Assembly (NCBI RefSeq): GCF_009708035.1
Contig: NZ_WMBQ01000001.1
Location: 1,116,001 to 1,180,000, forward strand
Origin: Hyphomicrobium album
GTDB lineage: Bacteria; Pseudomonadota; Alphaproteobacteria; Rhizobiales; Hyphomicrobiaceae
DNA: 64,000 nucleotides
Direction of reading: 5' to 3'
Shown here: piece by piece, positions 1-8,382 of the stretch
How positions within the stretch are numbered: the first letter of the stretch is position 1
How the letters are laid out: each line of letters starts with the position of its first letter
Position numbers and translations under genes: made by a program
Notes under the pieces: generated by a model
The model's input: only the letters and a program-made list of their open reading frames with translations
Told to the model about the DNA's origin: nothing
Database searches by the model: none

Positions 1-1469
1 TTCTCGAGCAGCCGGCGGACGAGGTAGGCGAGCAGGTCCTCGTGGTCGCCGACCGGCGCATAGATGCGGCACGGCCGCTTGATGAGTCCGTTCTCGCCGA
101 CGACCTCGTTGTGCAGCGGCTCGCCCATGCCGTGCAGGCGCTGGAACTCGAAAGTCGCAGGTCCCCCGGCGACGTGCGCGGCAGCGATGGCGTAGGCGTT
201 GTGCGTGGCGAACTGCGAATAGAACGCCTTCTGGTCGCTCAGCATCAGCCGCACGCAGGCAAGGAACGAGACATCGGTATAGAGCTTGCGCGTGAACACC
301 GGATAGTCGGCCAGCGCCCGCTCCTGCGCCCATTTGATCTCGCTGTCCCAGTAGGCGCCTTTGACGAGGCGGACAGGGATGCGCTTGCCGGTGCGCTCGG
401 CGAGGCGCCGCAGCCAACGCAACGTCGGGATGGCGCGCTTGCCATACGCCTGCACAGCGATGCCGAGACCGTTCCAGTTGTCGAGCGCATCGTGGGTGAG
501 CGTCGTCGCGAACATTTGCAACGTCGGATCGAGGCGCTCCTGCTCTTCCGCGTCGATGGTGAGGGTGAGGCCGCGCGAGCGGGCGGCGCGGGCGAGCGTC
601 AGCATGCGCGGGCTGAGCTCGGCGGCGAGCCGCTCCTCCTTGCCGGGCTCGAAGCGCGGATGCAGCGCCGACAGCTTCACCGACAGCCCCGGGCGGCCGT
701 AGAGTGCGTCGGAATGCATGGTCGAGAACGGCCCGGCCGACTGGCCCACGGTGTCGATCGCGGCGAGATAGCGCTCGAAGTAGATGTCGGCGTCCTTCTG
801 GGTGCGCGCCGCCTCGCCGAGCATGTCGTAGGAGAAGAGGTAGCCCTTCTCCTCGTACTCCTTGGCGCGCGTCAGCGCCTCGCGGATGTTGCGGCCGAGC
901 ACGAACTGGTCGCCGAGCACCTTCACGGCCTGGCGTACCGCCTGGCGGATGACCGGCTCGCCGGAGCGGGCGACGAGGCGCTTCAATGCGTCGATGGGGT
1001 TGGCGCCGCGCGCCTCGCGCAGCTTGACGACGCGGCCCGTCAGCATCAGGGCCCAGGTTGACGCGTTGACCAGCATGCTGTCCGAGTGGCCGCGGTGTTT
1101 CTCCCAGTGACCTTCGGAGAGCTTCTCGGCGATGAGCGCGTCTGCGGTCTCCGTGTCGGGGATGCGCAGGAGCGCCTCGGCGATGCACATGAGGATGACG
1201 CCTTCGTCGCTCGAAAGGCCATACTCGCGCATGAAAGCGTCGACGCCCGCATGCTTGCCGCGGTCGGCGCGCGCTGCATAGACGAGCCGGCGCGCCAGAT
1301 CGCTCGTCCGGCGGCGCTCGTCCTCGGAGAACACGGCGCGCTCGACCAGACGGTCGAGCAACCGCTGCTCGTCGATCAGATGGTTGGCGGCGATCTCGTC
1401 GCGTGGGGGAACGAGGCGTGCCCGCTCCTCGACGTCGCTGATCGCTTCAGCCATCTTCACAGCAACCAT
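1..1469 (-). CDS. putA: PutA proline dehydrogenase (3' end outside window)
   Basis: Proline catabolism: the PRODH domain oxidises proline to P5C on FAD, passing electrons to quinone; in full-length PutA a C-terminal aldehyde dehydrogenase makes glutamate. The gene reads leftward and leaves the window after about 489 codons, so only the N-terminal region and PRODH barrel are visible. Seen: NASTWALMLTGRVV near residue 133, RLVKGAYWDSEIK near 366 and APVGDHEDLLAYLVRR near 470, all typical of PutA. The start at 1469 is preceded by GAGGT at 5 bases. No ribbon-helix-helix repressor segment is apparent at the N-terminus, so it is probably not an autorepressor. Whether the P5C dehydrogenase half is fused cannot be seen. 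Confidence 0.93.
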   Translation of the reverse strand, partial: MVAVKMAEAISDVEERARLVPPRDEIAANHLIDEQRLLDRLVERAVFSEDERRRTSDLARRLVYAARADRGKHAGVDAFMREYGLSSDEGVILMCIAEALLRIPDTETADALIAEKLSEGHWEKHRGHSDSMLVNASTWALMLTGRVVKLREARGANPIDALKRLVARSGEPVIRQAVRQAVKVLGDQFVLGRNIREALTRAKEYEEKGYLFSYDMLGEAARTQKDADIYFERYLAAIDTVGQSAGPFSTMHSDALYGRPGLSVKLSALHPRFEPGKEERLAAELSPRMLTLARAARSRGLTLTIDAEEQERLDPTLQMFATTLTHDALDNWNGLGIAVQAYGKRAIPTLRWLRRLAERTGKRIPVRLVKGAYWDSEIKWAQERALADYPVFTRKLYTDVSFLACVRLMLSDQKAFYSQFATHNAYAIAAAHVAGGPATFEFQRLHGMGEPLHNEVVGENGLIKRPCRIYAPVGDHEDLLAYLVRRLLE

Positions 1470-1502
1470 GGTGACCTCATGCGTGCGCCGCGTTGTGCGA
1501 TT

Positions 1503-1528
1503 CGATTTACCTTGAGTGTAGCAAATCG
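1503..1528. promoter_or_regulatory. Inverted repeat between putA and panC
   Basis: The arms CGATTT and AAATCG are separated by 14 bases in the AT-richer centre of the gap between divergent putA and panC, 34 bases upstream of the putA start. It could bind a putA regulator (Lrp-type PutR is common in this class), but the arms are short and no consensus was checked. Confidence 0.25.
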
Positions 1529-1635
1529 CGGCCCGGCGTGCTGCCGGAGTGGCAGGCTTAGGCACGCCACTTGACGATAACGCGGCGCACCGCCAGAGCT
1601 TGCCGCCGCAGAGGCATTTTTTTAGAGGCCCGACC

Positions 1636-2574
1636 GTGGCGGCTCAGCCCGACGTAGTGCGCTCAATCGCCGATTTGCGTGACGCCATCGGTGCATGGCG
1701 GCGCGAAGGGCGCAAAATTGCGCTCGTTCCGACGATGGGTGCGTTGCACGCCGGCCACCTCACCCTGGTCAAGCGCGCCGGGGAGCTGGCCGACCAAGTC
1801 GTCGTGTCGATTTTCGTCAATCCGAGCCAATTCGCACCGCACGAGGATCTGGCGCGCTACCCGCGCGACGAGGGGGGCGATCTCGCCAAGCTGGCAGGTG
1901 GCGCTCACCTCGTCTGGGCGCCGATGGCAACGGACATATATCCGGAGGGATTCGCCACGCGCATCGCCCCGGCGGGTGCCGCGCAAGGATTGGAGAGCGA
2001 TTTCCGTCCGCACTTCTTCGGTGGCGTCACGACGGTATGCGCCAAGCTGTTCGGCGCGGTCACGCCCGACATCGCCGTGTTCGGCGAGAAGGACTACCAG
2101 CAGCTCTGCGTCGTGAAGCAGATGGTGCGCGACCTGAACATGCCGCTGGAGGTTGTCGGCGTGGAGACGACGCGCGAGGCGGACGGGCTCGCGCTGTCGT
2201 CGCGCAATGTCTATCTGTCGGCCGAGGAGCGTGCCATCGCCCCGGCGCTCCATCGGGTGCTGCGCGCCGTGGCGGAGAAGGCGCAAGCGGTGGTGAGCGG
2301 CGGGGCACCGCGCAAGGGCAAGGCGCCCCGCCCGGCCCCCCTGGTGCGCGATCCGGCGCTGCCGCCGCAGGCGCATCAGCTGCCTGACTTGATTGCGCTC
2401 TGCGAGGAGGCAGCGGCGGAGCTGGCGGCTGCCGGGTTCAGGAAAGTCGATTATGTCGCCGTGCGCGCCGCCGACACGCTGCAAGTGGTGAGCGACGCCG
2501 GAGCGCGGCCCTTGCGCGTGCTGGGCGCCGCGTGGCTCGGCACCACCCGCCTCATCGACAACGTGCCGGGCTAA
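1636..2574 (+). CDS. panC: Pantothenate synthetase
   Basis: Cytosolic ATP-dependent ligation of pantoate and beta-alanine to pantothenate, the last step before coenzyme A synthesis. Seen: PTMGALHAGH at residues 32-41 (HIGH-like nucleotide motif), VFGEKDYQQL, and ALSSRNVYLS. The start is taken as GTG 1636, with AGAGG seven bases upstream, giving 312 residues; an ATG at 1549 would add 29 residues unlike the family. Length is somewhat above the usual 280 because of a Pro/Arg/Ala-rich insertion near residues 220-245 that is likely a loop. The stop overlaps the convergent transporter gene by 4 bases. No panB is adjacent. Confidence 0.95.
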   Translation: MAAQPDVVRSIADLRDAIGAWRREGRKIALVPTMGALHAGHLTLVKRAGELADQVVVSIFVNPSQFAPHEDLARYPRDEGGDLAKLAGGAHLVWAPMATDIYPEGFATRIAPAGAAQGLESDFRPHFFGGVTTVCAKLFGAVTPDIAVFGEKDYQQLCVVKQMVRDLNMPLEVVGVETTREADGLALSSRNVYLSAEERAIAPALHRVLRAVAEKAQAVVSGGAPRKGKAPRPAPLVRDPALPPQAHQLPDLIALCEEAAAELAAAGFRKVDYVAVRAADTLQVVSDAGARPLRVLGAAWLGTTRLIDNVPG

Positions 2575-3515
2575 GCCGGCTTGCGAGTCGCCAGAAGGAT
2601 GCCGGCGGCAATCAGGGCGATGCCCAGCGCGTGGTAGGCGTGCAGCCGCTCGCCGAGGAGCAGAACCGCCAGCAGGGTGCCGAACACCGGCACCAGGTGC
2701 ACCGCTAACCCCGCCGTGTTGGCGCCGAGGAGCTCGACCGAGCGGTTGAAGCACAGGTACGCGACGACCGAGGCGAACACGGCCACGTAGCCGACGGCGA
2801 CCAGCGCGTGCCAGTTGAGCGGCATCGGGCGCACGTGCACGCTCTCGAAGACGTAGAACGGCAGCAGCAGCGCCGCGCCGATGACGAACGTGGCGAACAG
2901 GAAGCTCAGCCCGTGCACGGCCGGACGCTTGCGCAGCAGCGCCGTGTAGACCGCATAGCTGACACTGGCCGCGAGCATCCACAGGTCGCCGGTGTTGAGC
3001 GCGAAGTGGGTCAGCACGCCCAAGTCGCCGTGCGAGATCAGCGTCAGCGCACCGAGAAGCGAAATGGCGATGCCGCACGCCTGGCGCGCCGTCACCAGGT
3101 CGCGGAATAGGGAATAGCTCGCGGCAACGATCAGCACCGGTACCGCCGACTGCAGCATCACGATGTTGAGCGCCGTGGTCGACTGCGCCGCCAGATAAAG
3201 TCCGCTGTTGAAAAACGAGATCCCCAGCGCCGACAAGAGCAGCATGGTCGGCCAGTCGGCGAGCATCGCCTTGGCGTCGCGGCGCACGTGCGGCCAGGCG
3301 AACGGCAGCACGACCAGGGCGCCGACCGCCCAGCGCCAGAAGGCGAGCCCGATGGGGGGTATCTCGCCCGCAACGCTGCGCGCCACGATGGCATTGCCCG
3401 CCCAGAACATTCCGGTGAGCACCATCAACAGGCGCGGCTCGTTGCCGAGGCTCGCCAGCAAGCTTGTGGACGCAGGGACGCGCGCCGTCGATCTGGTGCG
3501 GGGGTCGGAGGCCAT
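2571..3515 (-). CDS. EamA/DMT-family membrane transporter
   Basis: Inner-membrane protein of 314 residues with about ten hydrophobic helices, arranged as two EamA-like halves of five, as in drug/metabolite exporters. Seen: GMFWAGNAIVARSVAGEIPP in the first helix pair and a second half ending in AYHALGIALIAAGILLATR, a pattern typical of RhaT/EamA proteins. The first 25 residues are polar and Ser/Thr/Arg-rich. The substrate cannot be read from sequence. It converges on panC with a 4-base overlap and is divergent from parE, so it appears to be a single-gene unit. Confidence 0.85.
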   Translation of the reverse strand: MASDPRTRSTARVPASTSLLASLGNEPRLLMVLTGMFWAGNAIVARSVAGEIPPIGLAFWRWAVGALVVLPFAWPHVRRDAKAMLADWPTMLLLSALGISFFNSGLYLAAQSTTALNIVMLQSAVPVLIVAASYSLFRDLVTARQACGIAISLLGALTLISHGDLGVLTHFALNTGDLWMLAASVSYAVYTALLRKRPAVHGLSFLFATFVIGAALLLPFYVFESVHVRPMPLNWHALVAVGYVAVFASVVAYLCFNRSVELLGANTAGLAVHLVPVFGTLLAVLLLGERLHAYHALGIALIAAGILLATRKPA

Positions 3516-3549
3516 CAGGAAGCGCTATCTACTGGTGGGGGAACGATTT

Positions 3550-3654
3550 CGCCGGCCAAGGGCCGGCGCGTCAGGCCTCATATAGGCACGTTCATTTACC
3601 TCGTCACCCCGTGCAAAAGCATGACGCGGTTGGCAATTGCGCCACTCTTGCCAA
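3550..3654. promoter_or_regulatory. Hairpin and inverted repeat in the gap before parE
   Basis: The 253-base gap between the divergent transporter gene and parE holds a perfect 8-bp hairpin, CGCCGGCC-aag-GGCCGGCG, at 3550-3568, and an inverted repeat TTGGCAA/TTGCCAA with 11 bases between the arms at 3630-3654. No T-run follows either, so they are not terminators. The second could be an operator for parE or the transporter; nothing links it to a known regulator. Confidence 0.3.
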
Positions 3655-3768
3655 GCGGCCGGGGCGCGTGCGAGGTCATCGGGAACCACAAACCAGGGAT
3701 TCGCCGCTCTCGGCCCCTCGTCACCGCGTTTCGTGCCGGACGGCATGCCGCATCGACGGGAAGTATCC

Positions 3769-5784
3769 ATGGCCGGAGCCGTTCGCGACCTCTTCGCAAC
3801 GATCGAAAGCTTCATGACGGACAAGACGGCCCGCGCCCGCCGCACGACGGATGCCTCCGACGCCTACACCGCCGCCGACATCGAGGTCTTGGAAGGCCTC
3901 GAGCCGGTGCGCCGCCGTCCGGGCATGTACATCGGCGGCACGGATGAGAAGGCGCTGCATCACCTGTTCGCCGAGGTGATCGATAACGCGATGGACGAGG
4001 CCGTCGCCGGTCACGCCACGTGGATCGAGGTGCGCTTCGATGCCGACGGGTTCCTGTCGGTCGTCGACAACGGCCGCGGCATGCCCGTCGATCCGCATCC
4101 GAAGTTCAAGACCAAGAGCGCGCTCGAGGTCATCATGTGCATGCTGCACTCGGGCGGCAAGTTCGACGGCAAGGCGTACAACACCTCGGGCGGTCTGCAC
4201 GGCGTCGGCGTGTCGGTGGTCAACGCGCTGTCGGACGTCTGCGAGGTCGAGGTGGCGCGCGGACAGCAGCTCTACCGCATGGCGTTCTCGCGCGGTCTGC
4301 CGCAGGGCAAATTGGAAAAGCTCGGCCCGGTCATGAACCGGCGCGGCACCAAGGTGCGCTTCCATCCCGACGAGACGATCTTCGGCAAAGGCGCCGCCTT
4401 CAAGCCGGCGCGCCTCTTCAAGATGGCGCGCTCCAAGGCCTACCTGTTCGGCGGCGTCGAGATCCGCTGGAGCTGCGATCCCTCGCTGATCAAGGACGAG
4501 ACGCCGGCGGAAGCGGTCTTCCATTTCCCGGGCGGGCTAAAAGATTATCTCGCCTCCGAGATCGAGGGGCAGACGCGCGTCACCAAGGACCTGTTCGCCG
4601 GCAACGTCGAGCGCGAGGGCAAGCACGGCTCGGTAGAATGGGCCGTGGCGTGGATCGCCGACGAGGACGGCTTCTCGCGCTCCTATTGCAATACCATCCC
4701 GACGGCCGAAGGCGGCACGCACGAGAACGGCTTCCGCTCGGCGCTTTCCAAGGGCCTGCGCGAGTTCGGCGAGCGCATCGGCAATCGCAAGGCGCCGCAG
4801 ATCACCGCCGACGACGTGATGGGCACGGCGGCGGCGATGCTCTCGTTGTTCATCCGTGAGCCGGAGTTCCAGGGCCAGACCAAGGACAAGCTCGCCACCC
4901 AGGAAGCGACGCGCATCGTCGAGTCCGCGGTGAAGGATGCCTTCGACCACTGGCTGACCGAGAGCCCGCAGCAGGCGACGCGCCTCTTGGATTGGTCGAT
5001 CGATCAGGCCGAGGACCGCTTAAAGCGCAAGCGCGAGAAGGAGGTCGGCCGCCAGTCGGCGACCCGCAAGCTGCGCCTGCCCGGCAAGCTCGCCGACTGC
5101 ACCATCCAGACGGCGGCGGGGACCGAGATCTTCATCGTCGAGGGTGACAGCGCCGGCGGCTCGGCGAAGAGCGCGCGCATGCGCGAGACCCAGGCGATCC
5201 TGCCGCTGCGCGGCAAGATACTCAACGTCGCCAACGCCTCGTCGGCCAAGCTGTCGCAGAATCAGCTGCTCGCCGATCTCATCCTGGCGCTCGGCGTCGG
5301 GACCGGCACGAAGTACAACGACGCCGACCTGCGCTACGAACGCGTCATCGTCATGACCGACGCCGACGTCGACGGCGCGCACATCGCCTCGCTGCTGATC
5401 ACGTTCTTCTATCAGGAGATGCCGGCGCTGATCGAGAATGGGCACTTGTTCCTGGCCGTGCCGCCGCTCTTCAAGATCACGCACGGCGCCAAGTCGGTCT
5501 ACGCGCGCGACCCCAAGCATCGCGACGAACTCATCGCCAAGGAGTTCAAGCCGGGCGCCAAGGTGGACATCTCCCGCTTCAAAGGCCTGGGCGAGATGAA
5601 TGCCCCGCAGCTCAAAGAGACGACCATGGACCCCAAGAAGCGGCTATTGCTGCGGGTCGAGATCGGCGACGGCGACCGTACCGCCATCGGCGAGGCGGTG
5701 AATGCGCTGATGGGGTCGAAGCCCGAAGCGCGCTTCCGCTTCATCCAGGAGCGCGCCGCCTTCGCCCACGATTTGGATATCTGA
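3769..5784 (+). CDS. parE: DNA topoisomerase IV subunit B (ParE)
   Basis: ATPase subunit of topoisomerase IV, which unlinks replicated chromosomes with ParC. Seen: GHKL ATPase motifs EVIDNAMDEA and VDNGRGMPVD; the YIGGTDEKALHHL start of the ATPase domain; the TOPRIM motifs FIVEGDSAGGSAKSAR and MTDADVDGAHI; and a C-terminal end near RFRFIQERAAFAHDLDI. The length is 671 residues. The start at 3769 has GGGAAG upstream and gives an N-terminus with a DLFA motif, which I recall from related alphaproteobacterial ParE; ATG 3814 is the alternative. YTAADIEVLEGLEPVRRRPG is more ParE-like than GyrB-like. No parC is in the window. Confidence 0.95.
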   Translation: MAGAVRDLFATIESFMTDKTARARRTTDASDAYTAADIEVLEGLEPVRRRPGMYIGGTDEKALHHLFAEVIDNAMDEAVAGHATWIEVRFDADGFLSVVDNGRGMPVDPHPKFKTKSALEVIMCMLHSGGKFDGKAYNTSGGLHGVGVSVVNALSDVCEVEVARGQQLYRMAFSRGLPQGKLEKLGPVMNRRGTKVRFHPDETIFGKGAAFKPARLFKMARSKAYLFGGVEIRWSCDPSLIKDETPAEAVFHFPGGLKDYLASEIEGQTRVTKDLFAGNVEREGKHGSVEWAVAWIADEDGFSRSYCNTIPTAEGGTHENGFRSALSKGLREFGERIGNRKAPQITADDVMGTAAAMLSLFIREPEFQGQTKDKLATQEATRIVESAVKDAFDHWLTESPQQATRLLDWSIDQAEDRLKRKREKEVGRQSATRKLRLPGKLADCTIQTAAGTEIFIVEGDSAGGSAKSARMRETQAILPLRGKILNVANASSAKLSQNQLLADLILALGVGTGTKYNDADLRYERVIVMTDADVDGAHIASLLITFFYQEMPALIENGHLFLAVPPLFKITHGAKSVYARDPKHRDELIAKEFKPGAKVDISRFKGLGEMNAPQLKETTMDPKKRLLLRVEIGDGDRTAIGEAVNALMGSKPEARFRFIQERAAFAHDLDI

Positions 5785-5832
5785 GCCGGTCGCGAGTCCG
5801 CCGGTTCAGAGCGCGCCGACGGGAACTTGCGA

Positions 5833-6330
5833 TCAGGGGAATTTTTCCAGCTCGTCGGCAAGGCGCGCCAACAGCGCCGTGCATCCGTGCTCGCGGCCAG
5901 GGATTGAATCCGCGCTGTCGAAATAGGCGCCCTGCTCCGTATAGGTCACACGGGTGCCTTTGCCCTCGGGAAAGAACTCCATCGTGGCCAGCGACACGGA
6001 CAGCGGCTTACCGCCAATCGTCATGCGGTAGGTGATGACGATGCGACGGTTGTCGATGATGTCCTGATACTGCGTGTCGTTGGTGATCTCCGGTCCGTCG
6101 CGGAAGGAAAAGCGCGACGTCTCACTGCCACCGACGCGGAAGTCGACGTCGAACTGAAACACTTTCCAGGCCACGCCTTCCGCGAACCAGCGCCGCTTCT
6201 TCACCGGGTCGCGAAACGCATCGAACACGCGCTCGGGCGAAGCGGGATAGGTGCGCTCGATCGAGAACGAGCCGTGCGCGACGAACGGCTCTTCGTCCAA
6301 TGCGGCGACGGTCGACTTGCTGCTCGGCAT
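5833..6330 (-). CDS. SRPBCC/AHSA1-family protein (first copy)
   Basis: A 165-residue single-domain START-like protein of the AHSA1 type (hydrophobic ligand pocket, ligand unknown). Seen: FSIERTYPASPERVFDAF and FDVDFRVGGSETSRF, followed by a C-terminal helix with TALLARLADELEKF. It sits 4 bases downstream of the ArsR gene and is surely cotranscribed with it; such ArsR-SRPBCC pairs are frequent in Alphaproteobacteria and resemble a second pair at 13209-14052. Proteins of this type are sometimes called activators of Hsp90 ATPase by homology only; no such role is implied here. Confidence 0.85.
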   Translation of the reverse strand: MPSSKSTVAALDEEPFVAHGSFSIERTYPASPERVFDAFRDPVKKRRWFAEGVAWKVFQFDVDFRVGGSETSRFSFRDGPEITNDTQYQDIIDNRRIVITYRMTIGGKPLSVSLATMEFFPEGKGTRVTYTEQGAYFDSADSIPGREHGCTALLARLADELEKFP

Positions 6331-6334
6331 ATTC

Positions 6335-6724
6335 CTACTCCTTTGCGCGACGACGACGTTGTTTCTTGGGTTTCGCGGCAGACCTAGACACTTGTTCCGC
6401 CGCTTCCTCTTCGGCGAGCAGAACTCCGAGGCGATCGAAGCGCCGCTCCATCAGCATCCGCCGCGCAGCAATCCAGTTAGCGAGCGGTGCAAAACCGCCC
6501 TGCTCCAGCCGGCACGTGCGCACGCGGCCGATCTTCTCGCTGCGTATGAAACCGCCGGCCTCCAGCACCTGCAGGTGCTGCACGACGGCGGCGAGCGTCA
6601 TGGCGAACGGTTTGGCGAGATCGCTGACGCTGGCCGGACCTTGCGTCAGGCGCTCAATGAGGGCGCGGCGCGTCGGCTCGGCCAGGGCGCGAAAGCTGTC
6701 ATCGATGGGCGAATGCTTAAGCAT
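6335..6724 (-). CDS. ArsR-family transcriptional regulator (first copy)
   Basis: A winged-helix regulator of 129 residues. Seen: FRALAEPTRRALIERLTQGP followed by the recognition segment AAVVQHLQVLEAGGF and a basic C-terminal tail (KPKKQRRRRAKE). It has one cysteine and no CxC metal site, so it is not an obvious metal sensor; it belongs to the non-metal group that accompanies SRPBCC proteins. I choose ATG 6724: the in-frame TTG at 6760 is itself the first part of a -35 box, and the predicted transcript begins at or next to 6724, implying leaderless translation. An inverted repeat spanning the start suggests autoregulation. Confidence 0.85.
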   Translation of the reverse strand: MLKHSPIDDSFRALAEPTRRALIERLTQGPASVSDLAKPFAMTLAAVVQHLQVLEAGGFIRSEKIGRVRTCRLEQGGFAPLANWIAARRMLMERRFDRLGVLLAEEEAAEQVSRSAAKPKKQRRRRAKE

Positions 6725-6742
6725 GGACTTGAGTATCCATGC
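6721..6742. promoter_or_regulatory. Candidate ArsR operator overlapping -10 and start codon
   Basis: Inverted repeat GCATGGA-N8-TCCATGC with perfect 7-base arms. It covers the -10 box and the ArsR start codon, the place expected for an autorepressor site. Assignment to this ArsR is inference from position. Confidence 0.5.
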
Positions 6743-6760
6743 GCGCGGGGCGATTGTCAA
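6732..6760 (-). promoter_or_regulatory. Sigma-70-type promoter of the first ArsR/AHSA1 operon
   Basis: On the minus strand TTGACA (6760-6755), a 17-base spacer and GATACT (6737-6732). The expected start point falls within about a base or two of the ArsR ATG at 6724, so the mRNA would be leaderless; there is indeed no Shine-Dalgarno sequence. Confidence 0.65.
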
Positions 6761-6863
6761 GCGGTGACTAAAGTGTCAGCGTTTGAATTTCAGGAGGTCA
6801 GCGCGATCGGCGAAGGTGAATGCGCCTTCGCGCACGACCTGGGTGATTGATGGCGGAGCGGCG

Positions 6864-7379
6864 CTAATGTAGCAGCGCCGCGAGATCAGGCCCGAGCTGC
6901 TGCCATGCGAGCACCGCAAGCGCGAGCGCCGACAGGGTCAGTGCCAGCATGGTGGCCCGCCAGCCGCGCCGATAGTTGATGAGTGACCGGCGGAGAAGCC
7001 GGTCGGCTGTGAGGCGCGGCGCGCCGTCGGCGCTCGCGATCGGGCGTGCCGCCCAGCAGAGCAGAAAGCCCGCGGCGGCGTGACCGGCAAGCGCCAGCCC
7101 GATGACGGCCTTCACCGGAGGTGAGACGTCGAGCGACAACGCCGCAGTCAGCAGCGCGGCCATGATTGCATTGAATTGCGTGAGCGTGCCGCTGGCGGCG
7201 AGATACATGCCCTGCTCGCCGTGGTAGCGCCCTTCGCTGACCGGCGTCATAGCTCCGGGCACGCCATCGGGCGGCACGAACGGCCCGATCGACGGCGCCG
7301 GGTGGACGCTGGCCGACAGCGCGGGCGCGCGCAGAGGTGCCGGCTCCGAACTGGCTTTGTGATCGTCGGTAGTACCCAT
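6864..7379 (-). CDS. Small membrane protein of unknown function
   Basis: A 171-residue protein that I do not recognise. The first 75 residues are polar and Pro/Ala-rich; then come three hydrophobic stretches (FNAIMAALLTAALSL, AVIGLALAGHAAAGFLLCWA and ATMLALTLSALALAVLAW) separated by a basic loop, suggesting an inner-membrane protein with a long cytoplasmic N-terminus. The start at 7379 is chosen because it follows a G-rich stretch and avoids an Arg/His/Pro-rich extension; an upstream in-frame start at 7481 exists. It is a lone gene, divergent from the decayed barrel gene. Confidence 0.55.
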   Translation of the reverse strand: MGTTDDHKASSEPAPLRAPALSASVHPAPSIGPFVPPDGVPGAMTPVSEGRYHGEQGMYLAASGTLTQFNAIMAALLTAALSLDVSPPVKAVIGLALAGHAAAGFLLCWAARPIASADGAPRLTADRLLRRSLINYRRGWRATMLALTLSALALAVLAWQQLGPDLAALLH

Positions 7380-7586
7380 CCCCACCCCCGTGCAGGCCGC
7401 GTAGCTTATCGCAGCACGAGACAATTCCCTATGGCATGGGTGAAGCCGTCGAGCGTTGACTGGGGGAGCCGGAAGCTTCACGCAGGATTTGGATATTTGA
7501 ACGCCTCGACGCTAGAGCGTAAGGGATTGAGCATGCTTGGTTTTTTCTGGATCTGCCCTGGCCAGCATCATATGCACTCAACCTAG

Positions 7587-8237
7587 AACGGCCTGTATTT
7601 AGGCGCCCATGCTGGCGGCGCCTGGGGCGACGTCGAGGTGCGCGACGCTCCGGACCCGGGAATCAACCCCGGTCCATTCAACTACGATGTCGATGGCTGG
7701 TTCGGTGGCTTCACCTCCGGCTACAATCTTCAATACCAGGGTTTCCTCATTGGCATCGAAGGCGATCTGGGTTTTATCGACCCGGACGGCGAAGGTCGCA
7801 TCCCTTCGGCCGCACCGTCGCCCCACTATCAGGCCCTCACGCTCGACAGTGGTTTCTATGCCGACGTTACGGCCCGACTGGGCGTCACGTTCGGTGAGAC
7901 GCTCGTCTACGGTAAGGGCGGCTGGGCCTACTATGAGGGCGAGGCCAAGCAGGCAACGACGCGCATCGAGTATTCAAAGACCGGCACGGGCAGCTTCTCC
8001 GGTTGGGTGCTCGGAGGCGGCATTGAGCACTTCGTCACGCCGAACCTCAGCCTGAAGGCCGAGTATCTGCACTTCGACTTGGGCACCGAGTCCGGCCACC
8101 AGACGGCACTGGTCGCCGATCCACCGACGCCCGTCGGCTATGTGTTCCGCAACTACCACGACGTCGAAATCGATACCGTCAACGTCGGCTTCAACTATCA
8201 CTTCGACCGCCCGGAGTCGCCGGCGCCGCTGAAGTAG
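7587..8237 (+). pseudogene. Outer-membrane beta-barrel protein lacking its signal peptide (decayed 5' end)
   Basis: The translated frame is a small outer-membrane barrel of the Omp25/Omp31-like type common in Hyphomicrobiales: NGLYLGAHAGGAWGDVEV opens the first strand, GFTSGYNLQYQGFLIGIEGD follows, then YGKGGWAYYEG, LKAEYLHFDLG and the final strand VGFNYHF near the C-terminus. The first strand runs back to 7587, where it meets an in-frame TAG (7584-7586) with no signal peptide ahead. The only internal start is a GTG at 7638, after the first strand. In another frame just upstream, SGSALAS resembles the end of a signal peptide, suggesting a small indel or 5' deletion. A sequencing error is the other explanation. 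The downstream terminator is intact. Confidence 0.65.
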
Positions 8238-8269
8238 GGCAACAAGTTAGCGCTCAATGAGGCGCATCG

Positions 8270-8303
8270 ACTGGGAGCAGCGATCTGCTCCCAGTTCGTT
8301 TTC
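8270..8303 (+). terminator. Rho-independent terminator after the barrel gene
   Basis: A perfect 10-bp stem, ACTGGGAGCA and TGCTCCCAGT, with a 6-base loop, followed by TCGTTTTCT. It lies 33 bases after the barrel stop codon. Confidence 0.85.
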
Positions 8304-8382
8304 TGCTTGATCGGTCCGATTTCCTGATTGGCGCCACCGGAACGCCGAGCCCTAGGGCCGCCGGCGACCGCATAAGAACAGC

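Noticed and set aside
3637-3768. A longer N-terminus for ParE
   Set aside because: The extension is Arg/Ser/Gly-rich without similarity to other ParE N-termini as I know them; ATG 3769 has a ribosome-binding site and leads into a DLFA motif.
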